Assembly: GCA_963377175.1 (NCBI GenBank)
Contig: CAUJNA010000447.1
Coordinates: 486,056 to 550,055 of the forward strand
DNA from: Effrenium voratum
Lineage: Eukaryota > Sar > Dinophyceae > Suessiales > Symbiodiniaceae
Reading direction: 5' to 3'
Length of the DNA stretch: 64,000 nt
The notes under the pieces were generated by a model that ran no database searches, had not been told where the DNA came from, and was given only the letters and a program-made list of their open reading frames with translations. A program made the position numbers and the translations under genes. Shown here piece after piece: positions 22,141 to 33,346 of this stretch (the stretch's first letter is position 1; each line of letters opens with the position of its first letter).

Positions 22141-22279
22141 GGAAGGCTGCACTCCAAAAATCTGCGCGCTGTGTTTCCAAGATGGCAGACCCGAGCTGCG
22201 ATGCTTCTCAAAGGCCGTCTCCAGCCATTTGCCATCGCCTAAGGCTCGCATGGTTGACTCCAAGAAACCTCGCCAAACC
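22134..22279 (-). CDS. internal exon ending in a family B donor
   Basis: The minus-strand reading VWRGFLESTMRALGDGKWLE continues TAFEKHRSSGLPSWKHSAQI and ends FGVQPSLA. The acceptor is TATCAGCTAG. The donor lies in the terminal repeat of the adjacent element. The 146 nt run phase 2 to phase 1. After splicing the frame reads only a few codons (SFS) to a stop. The plus strand is also partly open, so the strand is probable rather than certain. Confidence 0.48.
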
Positions 22280-22574
22280 CTAGCTGATAGAACGCAAAAT
22301 AGACTGCATGGACAATGGTTTAGCGAAAAGCATCCCGAAACAGCAAAAAACAAGACCTGCCTCGGTTCAACAAATGTTTCTTCTAAAATTGGAGCGGGCT
22401 TGCGGATTCTCCCTGTTGGCTTTGTTTCAAGAAGCTGGAATTACACTTCTGTGCTAATGCCAGGGTCTTGGCCAGGCCCAAAGTCTTCAGGGGCAGCCTC
22501 CCACATTTGGTTTGGAGCCGAATCGGTGGTTTGGTGGTTAGGGGCGGTTTCCTCATTTCTTGTATACTGTGTCT

Positions 22575-22685
22575 CTAATTGGTGGTGTGGATTGGTGGTT
22601 TGGTGAAGGTCCGGGGTGGTTTCCTCATTTACTACAAGAACCAGGGCTTCAAGTCCCCAGTTCCCACCATCCAAACCACCAATTA
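22575..22685. mobile_element. family E element (copy 3)
   Basis: The ends CTAATTGGTGGTGTGGATTG and CATCCAAACCACCAATTAG form an inverted pair of about 23 bp. On the minus strand the bases just outside give TGTCAG before GTAAGTCC, an ideal donor. Confidence 0.65.
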
Positions 22686-23214
22686 GGACTTACCTGACAA
22701 GCTGACAAGCCAAACGGGCAAACCGAACCAAAAACTCCAAAAGCCAGAGTACAGAAAACAATGCAACCGTGTATGCATGGAAGGACAAGTCCGCAAAGAA
22801 CCGCGGAGGGCTCCAACTTGAATACAGCAAAAGCAAAGACAGCAAAGGCAACAAAAACAAGCGCCACAAAAGCTACAGAAGCCGCAAAGACCACAAATGC
22901 CACAGAAGTTGTAACAAATGAAGATAATCAAAGACTGGAGTATCATCAAGGTCACCTTGCTACGCAGGAACAGGGCAGCAAGGTGAGCCGGTCAGACTGG
23001 TGGTCAATTTCATGAGGATGTGCTTGTGGATGATCATAGCGCCAACAAAAGCACAAAATAATTGAAGCCAGTAAGCAGCAAGGCATCAAACCACATGTCT
23101 CCCAGCTTGCCGAGATGTCGAAAGGTGCAGGTAACAGTTTATGGCAACCTGCTTGCTTCATCTGGTCTTCACATTGGAACCTGACAGGGGGGTATGTTCC
23201 TTTAAAAGGACCCA

Positions 23215-23367
23215 CTAATATAAAAGCGCAACGAGGACACGTCGACGTGAAGTTCTGAGAACCGCGGCCGGCTTCTGAAATCGCGTAGCAACACGCGCCA
23301 TATGTGCGACAATACTGGCCAGGCCGCGGAAGCTGGAAATCGGCTGTCGCATGTTCACGACATCCTC
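23215..23367 (-). CDS. exon after a family A intron
   Basis: The minus-strand reading EDVVNMRQPISSFRGLASIV continues AHMARVATRFQKPAAVLRTS and ends in a TAG after VALLY. It starts in phase 0 at CCTCCAG, inside the end of a family A element. The preceding exon 23448-23538 ends in phase 0 at GTGTGTC. The stop may be real, or an internal donor may lie before it. Function is unknown. Confidence 0.52.
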   Translation of the reverse strand, partial: EDVVNMRQPISSFRGLASIVAHMARVATRFQKPAAVLRTSRRRVLVALLY

Positions 23368-23449
23368 CTGGAGGACCCCCAAAATGGTGGGTGTCCTTTT
23401 GGCGTTCCTTTGAAACCATCAAAAAGGGGCACCCTCAGAAGACACACCC
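23368..23449. mobile_element. family A element forming an 80-nt intron
   Basis: The element ends GACACACCC and has TTTGAAACCATCAAAAAGGG in its core. Read on the minus strand the intron 23368-23447 begins GTGTGTC and ends GGTCCTCCAG, so it is almost entirely the element. Confidence 0.65.
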
Positions 23450-23538
23450 AAATTGCTACAGCGAGGTGTCTCGCTGGGGGACCTGTCGGAAGCTCATTTG
23501 GCCGGCACATCAACGAGCGGAAGCAGAATACCTCGTTT
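23448..23538 (-). CDS. exon before a family A intron
   Basis: The minus-strand reading NEVFCFRSLMCRPNELPTGP continues PARHLAVAIW. The acceptor is CTTTCCCAAG. The donor GTGTGTC is the element's first bases. The length is 91 nt, phase 2 to 0, joining in frame to 23215-23367. Confidence 0.48.
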
Positions 23539-24156
23539 CTTGGGAAAGTTTTGTTCGTCTCGTCAAAAGTGGGTAAGACATGAAAGCAGGATTTCCGGCA
23601 CTGCTGATGTCCAAAAACACTGACTGAAAACACGATGCAAAACTTCCAGTGGCTTAAGCCAGAAGGAAAAAACAGCATGCAGTAGTGATAGATGTCCTTT
23701 CAAACCAACAAGAGAGAACACAAAAAAATATGAAGCAAATGGAAGAACAATTCCTTCCCTGACTCTTTCGGAGCTTCCATACCTCCACGCCCTCAGCATT
23801 GCAAATGATCAGCTGGCCATCGGCTCCGTTCTGCGGCCTCGGCGTGGAGGCATTGCTTCAAAGCTTTCAAATACAAGTCATGAAGTCAAAGAACATCAGG
23901 GACCAATTTTATTGTTCTTGGGGAACATAGGGGAACAGAGGGGAACATGGGAACCAAATCATAGGGGAACATAAGGGACCAAATCAGTACATATTTGTTC
24001 ATATATTATCAGTGTCTTGTGAACGTTTCGGCATTTGGCTTTCAAGTCCCAAACAACCCTTTGTTTTTAACTATTTAGGCACTTATAGTATGCCGTTTGT
24101 CCGTGATAACTGCAAAATCTAGCAACACATGTAAAAGCTTGTCTTTGCACATCTTA

Positions 24157-24471
24157 TCACAGCTTGCATCGCAAATTGAGGAAATCAGTGCTCCCCAAAA
24201 GCGTCAGCAACACGCTGACAAGGTTCGTCAGGGTGCTACTTCTTCCTTGAGGCTGTGCAGGGCCTGAGTCGGATTGAACTGTATATATTGCATAAAATGT
24301 TGTAGAGGCAAGGAGATATAGTAACTCAGTTGGCAAACAAGAAGCCCAAAAGCATGTATTGAAAGTCAAGTCACGCAGATGGACCAAACCAAAGAAAAAG
24401 AGCGAGAGGCCAAGTGGCTCGATGTGCCGCAGGATCACAGGAAAGCCTTCCTCCGTAGTGCCCACATTCAA
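24157..24471 (-). CDS. possible terminal exon, hydrophobic
   Basis: The reading begins after GCTCTTTGCAG in phase 0 with LNVGTTEEGFPVILRHIEPL, then GLSLFFFGLVHLRDL, and stays open to a TGA 105 codons later. The first 35 codons are the most convincing; an earlier donor is possible. It is probably a membrane protein. Confidence 0.38.
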   Translation of the reverse strand: MNVGTTEEGFPVILRHIEPLGLSLFFFGLVHLRDLTFNTCFWASCLPTELLYLLASTTFYAIYTVQSDSGPAQPQGRSSTLTNLVSVLLTLLGSTDFLNLRCKL

Positions 24472-25835
24472 CTGCAAAGAGCCGGTCCTTAGCGCCCCAT
24501 TTGGAGATGGCGTCTCTTTTTTTGGATTTGGACCCGGGACCCAACATGGGGCAACGGTTCTCCTTCGAAATTCCCCGGACCTGTTTTTTAGCGGGGCCCC
24601 CTTCAAAAGAAAGACACAGCCATGTGTTGAAGGGGACCCAGGACCGAACAATTGCACTTTTGCTTCTGCTTCGCTGGAAGAGCCAAACCAAAGAAGGGCA
24701 TCCGCATACAAAAACCATGTCTGAAACGGAACTGCCCCTTGGATTGAAAGCCAACCAATGTGGCAGGCCCTGCTTGAGTATGTCAAAACCACTCCATTGG
24801 GTTATAAAAGGGCGGGACATGATTCTTCACACCACCTTGGAACAAAGCTGGTGAAGTGACAGCAAGACGGGGATCTCATTTCGTCGGGAAAATGCGCCAG
24901 GGATGGCTGCTTCCAATGCCCACTGTGCCATGCCGTTCCGGACACGTGGCTTCAGCTTGGTGCATTTGTCGCTTCGATGTGTCGGCTCAACGTCTATTTG
25001 GCAATGAATTTTAAAAATAAGGGGCCCTTTGGTGGACATCATTTAGGTGGGGATTCATGTTCACCAATCACTTTTGGCCATTTCTGGGTGTGAGTTGATT
25101 CTTGCTATGCTTCAATAGCCAAGTGCCTATGCCTTTGACTGTACTTCATCTTGTCTTGAGACAAACTCTGAAACACGCAAGCAAGCAGGGTCTTCTACCA
25201 CCTGTGCGGAAAAGCACACAAGATGCTACTCCTAAGATGTTGCACATGGCCGTGTGCCAATGGTGACCTTTTGAAGTTGTTTTAACACGAGTCACATGAC
25301 ATCAATCACCAAGATTGCAAGCCCATGGCTTTGGCACATTCCCAGATGATCCAAACAAATCTACCAACTCGTCTGGCGGCCTGGGAATGCCTCTGGGCGT
25401 TTTCCCCTGGCCGAGTTCTCCCATCTGGCCTTCTGTAGCCTCCCTTTCCGCTGCGGCGGATGGGGATGTATCAAGGGGCTAGCGACTATTTGTGGCTTTG
25501 TGGCACAACAAATAGCTTGGTCGAGATGCCCGTACTTTTGACACATTGCCACACCGTCCAGGGACCGGTGTCACGCGCATGAAGCAGAATGGCTATGGCT
25601 ACGAGTGGCAGCAGCTTCGACCCTAAGTGAATTTCTGCACATTGTTGCGTATGTCAGGCTCTCAACCATTTCCGTTAGCAATATTTTCAACATACACCCA
25701 GCCAACAAACCGACAACCATGGCACCACACTTCGGTCCCTTCCCGACTTCAACGTCCCGCCGGAAAAACGTCCCACACCGAGCCGAAAGGGCGCCGGCGG
25801 AGTTTAAGCGACGAGGCACTGAGTCTGGGTGGCAC

Positions 25836-25921
25836 CCGCGGGATAGAGGCTGCTGATCCGATTTCGGCTGAGCTCCACGACGATGCTATCCGGCTGGATG
25901 CGGGAGATCAACTCCTCCCAG
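25836..25921 (-). CDS. internal exon, TraB-like
   Basis: The minus-strand reading WEELISRIQPDSIVVELSRN continues RISSLYPA. The acceptor is CATTGCTAG and the donor GTGCCACC. The 86 nt run phase 2 to phase 1. The pattern of a helix, then PDxxxxELxxxR, then L resembles TraB-domain proteins (the segment following the GTxHVS motif). That family occurs in bacteria, archaea and eukaryotic organelle-associated proteins. The assignment rests on about 28 residues and is tentative. The GTxHVS exon was not found. Confidence 0.42.
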
Positions 25922-27194
25922 CTAGCAATGGATCACGCCATGGACTTATGAATCAAACCAACTGAAACATATATATATATATATGTGTGTGCCAAGCAGC
26001 AAATCAACAATTTGATACATTTGTCCGATCTAGTTAGAGAAAATTAAGACATTAGAGAACAAATCCATCCTTCGGAAGAAGGTTTTCCTCATGGCAACAA
26101 GGCTCGAAAGGTGTGCGGTACACCATCCATGGAGAAGCCCTCTCACCCGTGGAGCAGAACACTACCCAAGGTGGCCGAATACGTTAAGTGTGGCGCAGGG
26201 AGCCTGTGTAGCTCGTGTATTCCTTCCCCACACAGCATAAAGCACGAGTGAAATCTCAAAACTAATGCCATCTGATTCGTGTCCTTGACAAGTGTTTCTA
26301 CACCTTGTCTCTGCCCCTCAGGCCAGATTGGCGACCTTGTGTATGCGAGCATCGCTTAGAAGGCTAGTACCTCAGCGGTCTGACTTCATGAACCAGCCCC
26401 ATGCAAACTATCTGCCCAACCATGATTCAACTGATTCAACCGCCGAACTTGCATTTGCTTCAAAATGGGGGTCGATCAATATTCCGCTCGGCCCCAAAAT
26501 GACCATGGGTATCGTTTCCCATTCAGTGGTGAACATAGTATGTTCGATGGTTCCCCTGGTCACCCCATTTAAAGGATCTTTGATCAACCCCAAATCCAAT
26601 GGCACATGCTCAGTCAAGACGACGCGTGCGGTGCTCCTCGACGTCAGCAGCGCTACGGGCAGAGATGTGGGCGGTTCCAATGATGTACAACTCTGCCCCC
26701 ATCAGCTCTCCTGAAGGCCAGCATGGCCCGTGATCCATGGGTTCAATTCAACACATGTCCTGGACAAACAAAGTGTAACTGCAAGGACTTCCTCGCGAAA
26801 AGAAGTATTGCGAGTGTTGAAGAAACCCTTGTGAGGGAAACCCTGGGTTAAGTTCCTCGTGTCTCCCACTGGTTCCATCTGGAGGCTGAAAAGGCAAAGT
26901 TAAACACACAAGTTGTGCTGTTTGTCTCCCCTTTCCAAATCTCCGAAACGAGGCATCGCCAAATTGCCATTTCGAATGTTGTCTCTGCTTTATCAGCTCA
27001 TGAAAGCATCACCAAAACTGGTACCTCATCTAAAAACTGTGTTGCAACAACCTCATGCCCATCTTGGGTACTGAGGTGCCTGTGCATGCTTGTCCAAATT
27101 CAATCAGCACCATGTCCAATGCATCCCGAACCCAGAAGCAGTCAAATCTTAAAGCTGATGACACGCTTGTAGGACCACAAGCATAATCCGAATC

Positions 27195-27285
27195 TGAGCT
27201 GTCCTCAGATCCCCTGCTAAAAGGCCAACTTTTAGTGGATTAACTGGAAATCCAGCCACTAAAGCAACTAAGAACAACTACGGAA
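27195..27285. mobile_element. family C element
   Basis: Family C starts CTGTCCTCAGATCCCCTGCT, has AACTTTTAGTGG in the middle and ACTAAA motifs after it. This copy lacks the GGGAGCCACCAAG end. On the minus strand its end gives the acceptor GGATCTGAGGACAG. Confidence 0.6.
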
Positions 27286-27302
27286 TAGGAATTCCACATG
27301 CA

Positions 27303-27445
27303 CCCTTCTGTAGACCTCTAGTCTGCTTAGCCCGACTCGTTTCGCCTGAAGCTCTGCCCGAGGTGCCTCGACAAGCGCAGGGCGGAAGCTCACTCGGGTC
27401 GGCAGCCATGCCACTTCTGCGCAAATGCGCTTCGTGGATGCATGC
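27303..27445 (-). CDS. possible exon
   Basis: The minus-strand frame ICAEVAWLPTRVSFRPALVE continues APRAELQAKRVGLSRLEVYR and may end at a GTGCATG donor. The acceptor is not fixed. A family C element lies just downstream. Confidence 0.38.
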
Positions 27446-28558
27446 CGCAAACCCCAATCATGGGTGTGAAACTACATATATGATATGTTAATATATATAT
27501 ATATATATTTATATTATATATACGCATGTGCGTGTGGGGGGTGTGTGCAAGCAGTAATTGAGTCTGTTCGTGTCAAAACTACAAGCACCCACTGACAAAA
27601 AATGAATAGTTGCTTGGAGAGACCCCAACAATTTGACGCACACAGCCATAGTATCTGTGCGATGGGCACAGTGTTGTCGGGAATGGTCATGGGCCTTTTT
27701 CCGAAGTGACCCTCAGACAAGGCGTATAAGGCCTTCTTGCAGGTTGTAACCTCTCAGATCAATCATGAACGATCACGGGCAGGCAATTAGACTCGTAAAC
27801 TAGTTCACGCCATACCAATTTTGGGCAGGGCCCAAATTTGCGCTTCCAGGCAGTTGTTTCATGGGAATTGGTGTTGGCCTGACATCTTTCCCCATGGCAA
27901 ATGGACTTCGCATTATGACTGATAGAGCGACCCACAGACTGATACGAACCACAAATGGACTAAAATACCAACCAGACTATCTGCCAAAAGGGCAGCAGAC
28001 TCAGGCTTTAAGCGAGCTTGTGCTGAACGGCGCTACCTGTGCCAACAGCAAAAAACAACTCCTTTGCAGATAGGGGCCCCAAAAGAAGCAGTTTCCCGGC
28101 AGGTGATGTTCAGAAGAAACAAACAATGTTTTGACGGCAGTGAGTCAACCAATCAATCATCTGCCGTCAGTTCAGCTTCTGTGACAGACCTCAAACACCA
28201 ACAGAATGGGGAAGCTATGGCCCTGATTCCTTGGTGTGTTTGCTCTTTTGCAGCCAAGCAGGTCTTGTTGCCACTACGCAGAACACAATAACCAAAATTC
28301 TTGCTGGCAAGGAGTTTCTGATCCCGCCTTCTGTTGGTCATGGCTTTTCTTGTCCGTTGTGCTATCTGCTAGGTCGACATTGTGCTTTTATACACTAGGT
28401 CGACAACTTCCTTGGGCAAAAGCTGTCTGGTTACCTGGGCCGGCCGTTGGTCACTGGAGCCGGGAGAGAAGCCTGGCATGTAAAAAACAACGACGCAAAC
28501 ATGCTTGGAGAATCGAAGGTCAAGCCGTTTTGGGGCAAGTCATCAATGCAACCCATAC

Positions 28559-28629
28559 CTCAAGGGCCCTTCAGTGTCAAGGCAGCGTGCCTGCTCAGCT
28601 GGCTCCGGCTCAGCCTCTTCTTGCGCCAC
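28559..28629 (-). CDS. short internal exon, acidic
   Basis: The minus-strand reading VAQEEAEPEPAEQARCLDTE ends GPL. The acceptor is GTTTCTGGCAG and the donor GTATGGG, both good matches. The 71 nt run phase 0 to phase 2. Confidence 0.5.
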
Positions 28630-28850
28630 CTGCCAGAAACGCGAGCGGATGTATAGAATTGGTGAGCATAGCTGATCTGACGTATGTGTCGTATTGTCGA
28701 TCAACGAAGCTTGGAGCGTGTGCTTGCCAGTGAAGCTCAGAATAATCATCCACTCGTGTGAGACTTCCCTGACCAGAAAGCAATGACATTCACATGCAGA
28801 AGATGGGTAGCGGTCCATCTTTGCCCAACACATCATGTCAGCCTTGAAGC

Positions 28851-28980
28851 ACGCACACACACACACACACACACCAGCCCGAACTCTCTCACACACACAC
28901 ACACCCACACACACGCATGCACACGCACACGCACACGCACACGCACACGCGCACAGGCACAGGCACAGGCACAGGCACAC
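28851..28980. repeat. CA / CACACG / CACAGG microsatellite
   Basis: The repeat unit changes stepwise from CA to CACACG to CACAGG along the tract. Confidence 0.9.
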
Positions 28981-29222
28981 CTACTTGTCATTAGAACTGA
29001 CTCAGCCCCAACGTGTTCTAGACTGTCTACGAGCTTGTATACATGCCGGTGTACATGAAGTAAACAGGCCCTGATCTTTCAAGCATTTTTGACACTGGTC
29101 TTTCAAGTGCGGCTTGATCTATATTCCCCCAAACCATGTCTGACCCTCATTTTGAGAAAGGTCAAATCCTCGTGGTTGTCCATCCAATGGTCCTCCCATG
29201 TATCACGGACCCTGGATCACAC

Positions 29223-29295
29223 CAGGTGTTGGAAGCCTCCCATAGGCCAGCGCCGCAAAAGCTCCAAGCTTCTGCGGGGCCCCGGCCCTGGCGGG
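29223..29295 (-). CDS. short internal exon
   Basis: The minus-strand reading RQGRGPAEAWSFCGAGLWEA ends SNT. The acceptor is GGTTTTTTTCAG and the donor GTGTGATC. The 73 nt run phase 1 to phase 2. The exon is GC-rich in AT-richer flanks. Confidence 0.5.
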
Positions 29296-29551
29296 CTGAA
29301 AAAAACCAAGGGCGATGAATTAGTTGCGAGCGAAGGGAACAGCATGCAACGCAACCTGTGCACCACAGGAAAACGCGCGCCGCAAATACCAGCACTATCA
29401 AGTTCCCAAAAAAAATCAGCGATCCTGGGGGAAATGGCTTAATAAGTTGGGACATCTCGTTGTAAACATAAAATTTATTTCACCGTTTGTGGCCACCTCC
29501 GCTCACCACAACTTGACATGAGTCATATGCGATGAAAAGCAGGTTTCAATG

Positions 29552-29666
29552 CTTGCTGGTGCGATAGCTAGGGAATGTGAGAATGAACCCAGGGATTCCC
29601 TTGCAGGAAACCACCAGGGATGGCTTATAAGGGTCATCCCCTCATTCCCTGCTGAGCACTAGCAAG
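29552..29666. mobile_element. family B element with 4-bp target duplication
   Basis: The ends are CTTGCTGGTGCGATAGCTAG and CCCTGCTGAGCACTAGCAAG, and the length is 115 bp. The element is flanked on both sides by AATG (29548-29551 and 29667-29670). I see no coding sequence at its edges, so it probably sits inside a larger intron. Confidence 0.75.
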
Positions 29667-30476
29667 AATGTGTACACAACTTGGTAGGTGGAAGGTACTC
29701 CTAGCCGGTTCGACTTCATGCAAACCGTGAGAAACAAGCCTTATGCGCACGAATGAATGCCGCAATAGTTCAACAGAACTCACTTGCGCTCATTTCCTGT
29801 GCTCCTCAAAGTCATCTGGCTCTTCCATGGGGGATTTCAGCCAATTGCCTTGGTATTTCGGATACCCTCCACCATCCTCCACCACTCATGAGAGATGTAA
29901 CACCTATCAGGCCTCCTTCAATGATATAACTACATCTGTGAAGGTATGTGAAGGTATAGTTTTAGCTCTTGTTCCACTCACGCAGCTTCTCCCATCAGAC
30001 CCCTTGGTTCCTTGTGCGACTAACCTTGGCTGCCTGGGTATCCTTGGTACACGGTCCGAATCACACAGAGCTGACTCCAAACAAATTGCGTCGTTACATG
30101 GCAAGGCCATCCCTGCACTGCCCTTCACATTGGACGTGAAACTTCACCTATGAGGGGCCTGCTCTCATTCAGGAAAGCAGGACAGTTGTTGTGCCCCAAT
30201 TACACGCTCAACGATAACATGCCTCATACAGCTGAAGCCGCTGTGAAGCAATCCCCAAAACAATGCCAAGTCAAATGTTGAAGGGTTGCATCAGCAAAAC
30301 GTGCTCCAAGCGGAGCAAAGATCTGCCATTGCAGCTGATGGATCGGTTGGCAACTCGATTCTGTGGCTGAGCTTGATAGATTCAGGATCAACCCGTCTAT
30401 GCTTCAGTGACCTTCCTGGATTTATGTTTCACCGCCCCTTGAGGCCTTGCATGAGGTCTCCCAAAGACACTACAAC

Positions 30477-30557
30477 GGCCAGTTCTGCGAGACGCGTTCT
30501 GCGCCTTCGCTGCGAGCTTTGGCCATGCGAGGCAGGGCGTGCCTCGTTGAGTCAGCC
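30477..30557 (-). CDS. short internal exon
   Basis: The minus-strand reading ADSTRHALPRMAKARSEGAE ends RVSQNW. The acceptor is GGCGCTTTCAG and the donor GTTGTAG. The 81 nt run phase 2 to 2. If the donor is not used, a stop follows. Confidence 0.42.
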
Positions 30558-31544
30558 CTGAAAGCGCCAGGTGCAATTCGTGAAGTTTGCTGATTTGGAG
30601 CGAACTGTTCTGTTTCGTAGTGACAAGCAAGCAGCATGTTCCAATCGCAAGTTGACCGCCGGTGCGAGCTATATCTCATGGGCTCGGTTGTCTCGTAGAC
30701 TTGGTGTATAACTCCTGTACCCTGCCAGGGGCGCCAAGATTCTCCGCTCTGTCGCTATGTACTGACCCCTGGCAGCTCACTTGAGTTGTTCTTCAAATAT
30801 GGTGTACGATCAAGAATCACAAAGCGCCTATCCGATCATCCTCCATGAAGATTGCTGATCTCATCTCCGGACACTTCGTAACTCAGACAAGGCAGTTCAC
30901 CCGAGTCGCTGCCTACACTAGCTTTACACAATGACTGCGCTGTATAAATCGTGCCAGTTCGGCTTTTTGGCTCCTACGCCTTCATGTGACGCGTGCAATG
31001 GTTTGTGGGTGGAATCGTCTCGTTGCCCTTGGAAGTGAAGAGGAAAGCAAAGAAAAAAAGCTAAGACCGAAGAACGAACAAGAGAAACAAAGGAACCCAC
31101 CCTTGGTTGCTGCTGACCACAAAAAGTGTCGAACGGAAATCTTCTCCCAGCTGTTTCATGTTTCAACCCACAAGTTGAAGTCCAAAGATCCGTTACCAAA
31201 GATCCGTATTGTTCGATCCGTGGTTTGGTTTTCTTTGAGCATCAGCCAGTTGCTGAGCCGCTTTCGGCCGGGCGGCCTGGATCGGCCGAGAGGGCCGCAA
31301 GGCCGGAGGCAGCGGCCCCAGCGGCTGGCGTGCGGACAGAGCCATGCTCGAGCCGAAACTTGCGAGGCCAGAATTCGTCGCATGCTTCAGGGGCTAACAT
31401 ACGGCTCAAAGCCCAACCGAGTGGATAAACTGTTCCTATGCCACTGAAGTGGTCTGGCCAAAAGGATGAAGTGCAGAACTCGGGAAGTGAGGTAATTAGT
31501 CGCATGCCTTCAGGCGATCTAACATATGGCCCATTGCCAACCAC

Positions 31545-31669
31545 CCTGCAAAAGTAAAATGCGGCAATCCAACTGTGCTGATCGCGAAACGACGAACCAG
31601 AGTAGAGCCGCTGCGGCACATGCTGGGGCTCGGAACCGTGGAGCTTTACGATGAGCTCTTTCATCTTTC
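31545..31669 (-). CDS. internal exon, unknown protein
   Basis: The minus-strand reading KMKELIVKLHGSEPQHVPQR continues LYSGSSFRDQHSWIAAFYFC. The acceptor is TGATGCCAG and the donor GTGGTTGG. The 125 nt run phase 1 to phase 0. The codon sense is among the best in the window. No family was recognised. Another frame upstream (31680-31900) is also open and may be a neighbouring exon. Confidence 0.52.
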
Positions 31670-32797
31670 CTGGCATCAAGTTCGAAGGTTGCTCGTCCAA
31701 GTTGGGAAATGAGCTTGGCGATGCAGCAGAAACTTTGCTTACACAACAACCCCACGTTGAAGAGATCCAAGCGGAAACGCAATTGCAAAGGTGTCAGTTT
31801 TGGCCTGCAGCAAACTGTGACATGTTGTCTTTCAAACACTTGCAAGTTTACAGTCTCGTATGAAACAGCTACAATACGAACCAGCTCTTGCCACACACCA
31901 GTCCCTTTCAAAGTCGATACGTAAATTCATCAGGTTGTGGAATTGTTGAGAAACGACTGAGACTGCGCCAATGTTGACATCATAACAATCAGCATGCCTG
32001 GCAACAGCAAGATTACGTCGCCTCATGCCTGTTGACTTCTTACTTCCCGGCCAAGCCTTTGACCAAACAGCTGGCTAAACTGGCACAGACAGCAGCGATA
32101 CACCTCACCTGGAAGAAGCGCCAGGCATCAATTGTCTGGTAGATGTGAATACTCAGTGGCTGGTAGCATATGAAGATTGGAACTTCACTCTGCATGTTGC
32201 ACGGCATATGTGGCGGCGCTAGTCTGGCTCAATGAAAGAGCCAAACGCAAAGTTTGATGTATCTACTCCAGCTCCAACGCTTGGAACCCCGCCTACTGCC
32301 GCATCGCTTTGTGTCTATTCCGAACGGTGCATACTAGAGCAGCAAGGACCAAGGCGGGGCAACGCATATGAGAACAAACTCACACGACAATTGGAACTGT
32401 GGAAGAACACGTGATATCAATAAGCAACACCCCAGACTGAAAGGAAGCAAGAACCAGAGAACTCTTTCTGTGAGGATGAAACAAACAAAGACAACGATCG
32501 AATCATTCAACTGACTTGCCCAGAGCAAACACATGCAACAAAGCAACGCTGCGGATACACCAAACCTTATGCGAAGCAAGTGCTGCTTGACAACTCAGAT
32601 TTGAACAATGCCAGGATTGATGACCCCAAAGACAAGACCCTCAAGACCTAACCCGTTGAATGGGACACTTCGACAGCTTCCTGCTTGCTTCTGATCTCTC
32701 GGGCATCTGCCCAAAGAGCCAAATCCTCAGCCGTGACTGGAAGCTTCACTCAGAGGCACCATCCTTCCTGGGGAATTCGATGCAATTTGATTGTTTT

Positions 32798-32892
32798 TGA
32801 TTTTTTGGTGATGGTGCCCTTGTTTGTGGCTTTGAAGGGAAACCAACAGGAAACCCCCCCAATTTTGAGGGTCCCTGAAAAAAGGCACACCC
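32798..32892. mobile_element. family A element
   Basis: Core TTTGAAGGGAAACCAACAGG and right end GGTCCCTGAAAAAAGGCACACCC are present. The left terminal repeat has decayed into a T-rich run. Confidence 0.6.
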
Positions 32893-33250
32893 ACCCGGTG
32901 CCCGCAAGCCTTTGCTTTTGCCTTTCCCTTTACTTTCCCCTGGCCATGCGGTGACGGACGGTGGCAGGCCCTCTGCGCCTTGTCGTTTTAGGCTGCATTG
33001 GAAGGAAGTAGCTTCTAATCATGAAATGTGTTCTGTTGCTTCATGTTTTTGTTTAACATTACATATCTCCCAAGTGCGGGCTCTGAGTGCTCCTTGCCTA
33101 CCTTAGAAACTCCATGCCTGTTGGCCGAGGGCTTAGCTGTGCACTGTACAGGACAAGGAGGTCTCATTTGCAGTCATGGACCGATTCATGAACCCCAAGT
33201 CAAAACCTCACCACTTGACCGGTGCTCAACACTGATCAAGACTTGCTTAC

Positions 33251-33346
33251 CCTCATAGTGCTCTTTCGCGGAGCTTTTGCGGGTGTGGTTTCTTTTCGCG
33301 GCGGCTTGTTTTGCATCAACCCTTTCCAGGAGCTTTCCTGGCGGCT
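33251..33346 (-). CDS. internal exon, basic
   Basis: The minus-strand reading PPGKLLERVDAKQAAAKRNH continues TRKSSAKEHYE. The acceptor has a strong T tract (TTTTTTTTATAG) and the donor is GTAAGC. The 96 nt run phase 1 to phase 1. The lysine/arginine-rich helix would suit nucleic acid or ribosome contact, but this is only inference. Confidence 0.52.

Noticed and set aside
24157..24792. A 211-codon minus-strand gene
   Set aside because: The first half overlaps a diverged repeat with CCCGGGACCC and AAGACACAGCC motifs like family A; only the segment below 24471 was kept.
31242..31390. GC-rich exon on the minus strand
   Set aside because: All three minus frames are open (for example ALSARQPLGPLPPALRPSRP), so I could not decide frame or boundaries.
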